A DNA stretch of 9,414 bases from Candidatus Margulisiibacteriota bacterium. GTDB taxonomy: Bacteria > Margulisbacteria > WOR-1 > O2-12-FULL-45-9 > XYB2-FULL-48-7. Each line of letters begins with the position of its first letter. Position 1 is the stretch's first letter. Shown here piece by piece: positions 7,034 through 9,414 of the stretch. The notes below the pieces were generated by a model. The model was not told the DNA's origin, made no database searches, and worked only from the letters and a program-made list of their open reading frames with translations. A program made the position numbers and the translations under genes. The DNA lies in contig JAQUOB010000016.1 of the NCBI GenBank assembly GCA_028717325.1, forward strand, positions 3,685 to 13,098, read 5' to 3'.

Positions 7034-7043
7034 CTCACCTCCT
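7034..7043 (-). promoter_or_regulatory. Strong Shine-Dalgarno of the Gly-rich small gene
   Basis: Minus-strand AGGAGGTGAG precedes the ATG (7028-7026) by 5 nt. It is one of the two strongest SDs in the window and decides that the minus-strand frame, not the overlapping plus-strand frame, is coding. Confidence 0.85.
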
Positions 7044-7062
7044 CTCACTTGCTAACCAGGTT

Positions 7063-7090
7063 AGTATATCCCCCCCTGTTTGATTGTCAA
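7063..7090 (-). promoter_or_regulatory. Strong sigma-70-type promoter for the Gly-rich small gene
   Basis: Minus-strand TTGACA (7090-7085), a perfect -35, is followed after 16 bp by TATACT (7068-7063), matching 5 of 6 -10 positions. The spacer contains a run of seven G. The predicted leader is about 28 nt and carries the SD, unlike the leaderless genes nearby. Confidence 0.75.
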
Positions 7091-7126
7091 GCGAGAGCGG
7101 GCTCTTAGTAAGAATCACGCAAGAAA

Positions 7127-7156
7127 TTGACGGCAAAATACGATTAATATTATTGT
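7127..7156 (+). promoter_or_regulatory. Probable promoter for the small gene at 7195
   Basis: TTGACG (7127-7132) is a good -35. Candidate -10 boxes are TATTAT (7148-7153, 15-bp spacer) and TATTGT (7151-7156, 18-bp spacer). Between the promoter and the SD lies a short inverted repeat, CTCAA-TT-TTGAG (7163-7174), which could be an operator half-site pair. Confidence 0.45.
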
Positions 7157-7194
7157 AAGAAGCTCAATTTTGAGATTAAAGGAGTAAAACACAA

Positions 7195-7386
7195 ATGAGT
7201 AAAATAAGTTCAGACGGACCGCGTTATTGCACCTATCCTATTGCAAAACCGGCAAGTTCTAAGTCTTTCGATCCCGAACATATTGACAATCCTTTTACGC
7301 CGGGATATAAGGCGCCATCAGTCAAGCAATCGACAACTTCCGATAAATTCGACCCCGATCATATTCCAAATCCGTTCAAAAAATAG
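7195..7386 (+). CDS. Small protein with duplicated FDP[ED]HIxNPF motif, function unknown
   Basis: A 63-residue protein matching no family I know. Two copies of one motif are visible: FDPEHIDNPF (25-34) and FDPDHIPNPF (52-61), 27 residues apart, linked by a Pro/Ser/Thr-rich segment. The N-terminal part contains a single Cys (PRYCTYP, 9-15). The protein is Pro-rich and polar, probably largely unstructured, with no signal peptide or membrane helix. GGAG (7181-7184) precedes ATG 7195 by 10 nt, and a likely promoter lies at 7127-7156. The internal protein repeat, maintained with different codons, supports real coding. It is divergent from the Gly-rich gene and lies 53 bp upstream of the SLH gene, which has its own promoter. 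A role as a peptide ligand, scaffold or precursor is pure speculation. Confidence 0.7.
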   Translation: MSKISSDGPRYCTYPIAKPASSKSFDPEHIDNPFTPGYKAPSVKQSTTSDKFDPDHIPNPFKK

Positions 7387-7422
7387 CAACCCCCGCCTGC
7401 TGCTGTTGCCGGGGAGGGTCTG

Positions 7423-7431
7423 TGTTATAAT
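7423..7431 (+). promoter_or_regulatory. Extended -10 promoter of the SLH/beta-barrel gene (leaderless)
   Basis: TGT-TATAAT (7423-7431) is a perfect extended -10. GTG 7440 begins 8 nt later. No SD is present; the bases between are A/T/C only. No good -35 is found at normal spacing. Confidence 0.65.
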
Positions 7432-7439
7432 ATTCCCCA

Positions 7440-9414
7440 GTGAAAGCAAAAAAAGAAATATTCGTTGTTTTGGTCCTCATTTGTTTTGCTCTCCCCTGCC
7501 TGGCGGAATTTATCGATATTTCAGCCGGCCAGCCGGCCTATCCGGCCGTTAAAAAACTTGTAGCCAACGGCATTATTACCGTCCCGGCCAATAATAAGTT
7601 CAACGGCAACGACAGCCTGACCCTGTACCAGCTGGCCGTTATCATGGATAAATTAATTGAGCGGGCGGGGCAACTCAAAGAGATAGAGGCGCGCCCGCTT
7701 GAAGATTTTTTTGTCGATGTCCCGCCAAGTCATTATGCTTATAAGGCGGTTGCCGACCTGGTCAAACTGGGGGTTTTTACCGTTTCGGGGCAAAAACGTT
7801 TTGAAGGGAAAGCACTGGTTAACCGTTATGCTTTCTATTCATACTACGCGCTGTTTTTGGAAAAGATAACGGACTCCGCCCTGCCGGCCTCTGCGACGGC
7901 GATCTACCTGGACCTCAAACCGGACAATCCAAGTTATGTATTCGTCAAGAAACTGATCGCGGCCGGCCTGCTCAACGGCTACGGTATTTTCAGCGGCGAT
8001 CAGACGGTCGATCGTAATGAAATGGCCGTCTTTACCACCAAGGTATTGGACCATTTATCGGGCCGTGTGAAAGGCGCAGAAAAAAAAGCGCCGGCTGAAG
8101 CGGCCGTCAGCGAATATTCGGATATTCCCGAGGGCAATTACGCCGGGCCGGCGGTCAACGAACTGGTCGGCGAAGGAATATTGACGCCGGGACCGGACCG
8201 GAAGTTTTACGGCGACTATTTGATCAATCAGTATTTATTGGTCGACTTTGTCAGCCGGGTCCTGGAAAAAATCCTGGTCGGGGAAACCGGAGAGCTAACG
8301 ACCGCCAACCCGGCCCTCGCTTATAAGGACGTGCCGCCCGGTAATTTTGCTTATCGCTCGGTGCAGAAACTGATCAAGCTCGGGGTCATCCCGGCCGGAG
8401 AGCAGAGGGAACTATTGTATGGCGATCGCAAGATCAACCGCTACCAGATGATCTTTTTTACCCTAGCGGCCATCGAAAGAGCGCTGGCGGACGTTATTAA
8501 GTTTAAGACCGCCGAGCCCACCCTAGCCTACAGCGATGTGCCGCCGGACCACTTTGCCTACGAAACCGTCCAAAAATTGGTCTGGCTGGGCGTGCTCGAA
8601 GGAGGACCGAACAATAAATTTAATGGCGGCGAATATGTCAATCGCTATGAGCTGTCTTTTTTTACGGTCAATCTGATCAAAGCGATCTTCCTCAAGCTGA
8701 AAGAGATCGAAACCCCGGCTCGTGAAAAACCGGTCGAGTACGGTTTTAAAACTTTTTTGACCACGCAGCTTGACGCTTCGCAAATCGTCAACGGGAAAGG
8801 GCCGGGGCAAACCCTGACCAACGCCTCCGCTCTTCAGACGATCCGGCTCTCGGTCGAGCGGTCTTTGGGCCAGGACGTTTCGGTTTATGGTTCGTTGAAT
8901 TCCACCTATTCTTTTGGCGGCAATGCCGCCTTGAGCTCGCCCGTCATCGATAACGGTTATGTCTTGTTCAAAAACCAGCCCTGCGCGGTGCAGGCCGGAC
9001 GGTCCACTTACTATCAGGGCTATACCCCCTTCGGCAACAGCCTCTTTATCGATACGACCTCGGACATGATCTTGGCAAATTACGATCAGGGCCTTTTCAG
9101 CTTAAACGCCTCGGTCGGCAAGCTGGGTTATGTAAGAGATGTCAGCCAGGACTCGAATTTCGGGTTTGCCAGTTTCACCCCGAAACTACCGCCTCTCTTC
9201 GGCTGGCTGGAGTTTACCGCGGGCGGCAGTCTGATAACCAATTTGCCCGCCCCGATCACAGCCGCCCCTCTGCCTACCCGACTGACGCAGGGTTACGGCG
9301 GGGTCAAGATCAACCTGTTCGGGCTTTTTGAATTGACGGCCGAACACGCGAGACTGAACCTTTCCAATCCGGCCGTTCTGCCGATCATCGGAGTTTCGGA
9401 CGAGGTGGGCGACT
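7440..9414 (+). CDS. Outer-membrane protein: signal peptide, six SLH-like repeats, beta-barrel (3' end outside window)
   Basis: 658 codons are visible and the frame is still open at the right edge. Residues 1-22 form a signal peptide (KAKK, then a hydrophobic stretch, then PCLA) with likely cleavage before Glu23. Six SLH-like repeats follow at about 24-75, 90-142, 155-206, 224-278, 293-347 and 362-415. Their shared pattern is (Y/F)xDVPPxHFAYxxVxxLVxLGV..., with NRY or NRYE near the end (128-130, 333-335, 401-404). From about 433 the sequence turns to alternating polar/hydrophobic strands rich in Gly, Thr and aromatics (FLTTQLDASQI, RLSVERSLGQDVSVYGSL, YYQGYTPFGNSLFIDTT), as in a porin-like barrel. 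SLH repeats bind cell-wall polymer, so the protein probably tethers outer membrane to wall. The start is GTG, chosen because it begins the signal peptide and follows the extended -10 by 8 nt. The barrel call is from pattern only. Confidence 0.85.
   Translation, partial: MKAKKEIFVVLVLICFALPCLAEFIDISAGQPAYPAVKKLVANGIITVPANNKFNGNDSLTLYQLAVIMDKLIERAGQLKEIEARPLEDFFVDVPPSHYAYKAVADLVKLGVFTVSGQKRFEGKALVNRYAFYSYYALFLEKITDSALPASATAIYLDLKPDNPSYVFVKKLIAAGLLNGYGIFSGDQTVDRNEMAVFTTKVLDHLSGRVKGAEKKAPAEAAVSEYSDIPEGNYAGPAVNELVGEGILTPGPDRKFYGDYLINQYLLVDFVSRVLEKILVGETGELTTANPALAYKDVPPGNFAYRSVQKLIKLGVIPAGEQRELLYGDRKINRYQMIFFTLAAIERALADVIKFKTAEPTLAYSDVPPDHFAYETVQKLVWLGVLEGGPNNKFNGGEYVNRYELSFFTVNLIKAIFLKLKEIETPAREKPVEYGFKTFLTTQLDASQIVNGKGPGQTLTNASALQTIRLSVERSLGQDVSVYGSLNSTYSFGGNAALSSPVIDNGYVLFKNQPCAVQAGRSTYYQGYTPFGNSLFIDTTSDMILANYDQGLFSLNASVGKLGYVRDVSQDSNFGFASFTPKLPPLFGWLEFTAGGSLITNLPAPITAAPLPTRLTQGYGGVKINLFGLFELTAEHARLNLSNPAVLPIIGVSDEVGD

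Noticed and set aside
6838..7083. An 81-residue + strand frame opposite the Gly-rich gene, with a poly-Pro run and a hydrophobic stretch.
   Set aside because: It is the mirror of the Gly-rich frame, has no SD or promoter of its own, and the minus strand has both in consensus form.
7386..7414. GCAAC/GTTGC and CCCCG/CGGGG pairings that could suggest an RNA pseudoknot or terminator after the 63-aa gene.
   Set aside because: The two 5-bp stems interlock with zero-length connecting loops, which is sterically implausible, and no U-tract follows.
7440..7505. Lipoprotein signal (Cys20 in the SLH protein's signal peptide).
   Set aside because: The residues before Cys are Ala-Leu-Pro, which do not fit a lipobox, while Leu-Ala at 21-22 fits a signal peptidase I site.
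8422..8429. GCGATCGC, identical to the cyanobacterial HIP1 core octamer.
   Set aside because: I noticed only one copy, inside coding sequence; HIP1 significance depends on high genome-wide frequency.
8523..8810. A 95-residue minus-strand frame inside the SLH/beta-barrel gene.
   Set aside because: It is the antisense shadow of SLH repeat 6, with no SD and composition set by the + strand repeats.

Overview
The window reads as a piece of a bacterial chromosome from an uncultivated-type diderm. The evidence is indirect: a signal-peptide protein with S-layer-homology (SLH) repeats followed by what looks like an outer-membrane beta-barrel, a chromosomal-type ParA/ParB pair, a DUF1015 protein and a bacterial PUR-domain protein. 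SLH repeats carrying an NRYE-like motif fused to a porin-like region resemble cyanobacterial porins, so a lineage near Cyanobacteria (for example Margulisbacteria/Saganbacteria, WOR-1) is a reasonable but unproven guess. Core genes are visibly GC-rich. The ORF6N gene and two small genes near 7 kb are visibly AT-richer.

Layout. 1-127 is the tail of an unrecognised + strand gene. It is followed by six tandem degenerate octamers (134-181), a 79-residue PUR-domain (DUF3276) gene with a strong Shine-Dalgarno (SD) sequence, and a strong intrinsic terminator (478-510). An ORF6N-domain gene (543-1052, +) runs tail-to-tail into a DUF1015 gene (1042-2379, -). A 102-bp divergent promoter region separates this from an 845-residue P-type Ca2+-ATPase-like gene (2482-5019, +), which overlaps tail-to-tail with the parA-parB operon (6716-4997, -). 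Two small divergent genes of unknown function lie at 6822-7028 (-) and 7195-7386 (+). A large SLH/beta-barrel gene starts at GTG 7440 and runs off the right end.

How it works together. ParA and ParB form a translationally coupled chromosome-segregation operon. The ATPase is an inner-membrane cation exporter and the SLH protein an envelope protein; nothing ties them to parAB beyond position. The small genes match no family I recognise.

The most interesting signals are: (1) four separate genes (DUF1015, ATPase, parA, SLH protein) each have an extended -10 box TGN-TAWAAT ending 8-10 nt before the start codon and no SD, which predicts leaderless mRNAs, whereas other genes carry SDs; (2) two adjacent small unknown genes, one Gly-rich with a strong sigma-70 promoter and one with a duplicated FDP[ED]HIxNPF motif; (3) six SLH-like repeats on one putative outer-membrane protein; (4) two convergent gene pairs whose coding ends overlap with no terminator between them. 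I saw no CRISPR array, tRNA, rRNA, insertion sequence or defence system.
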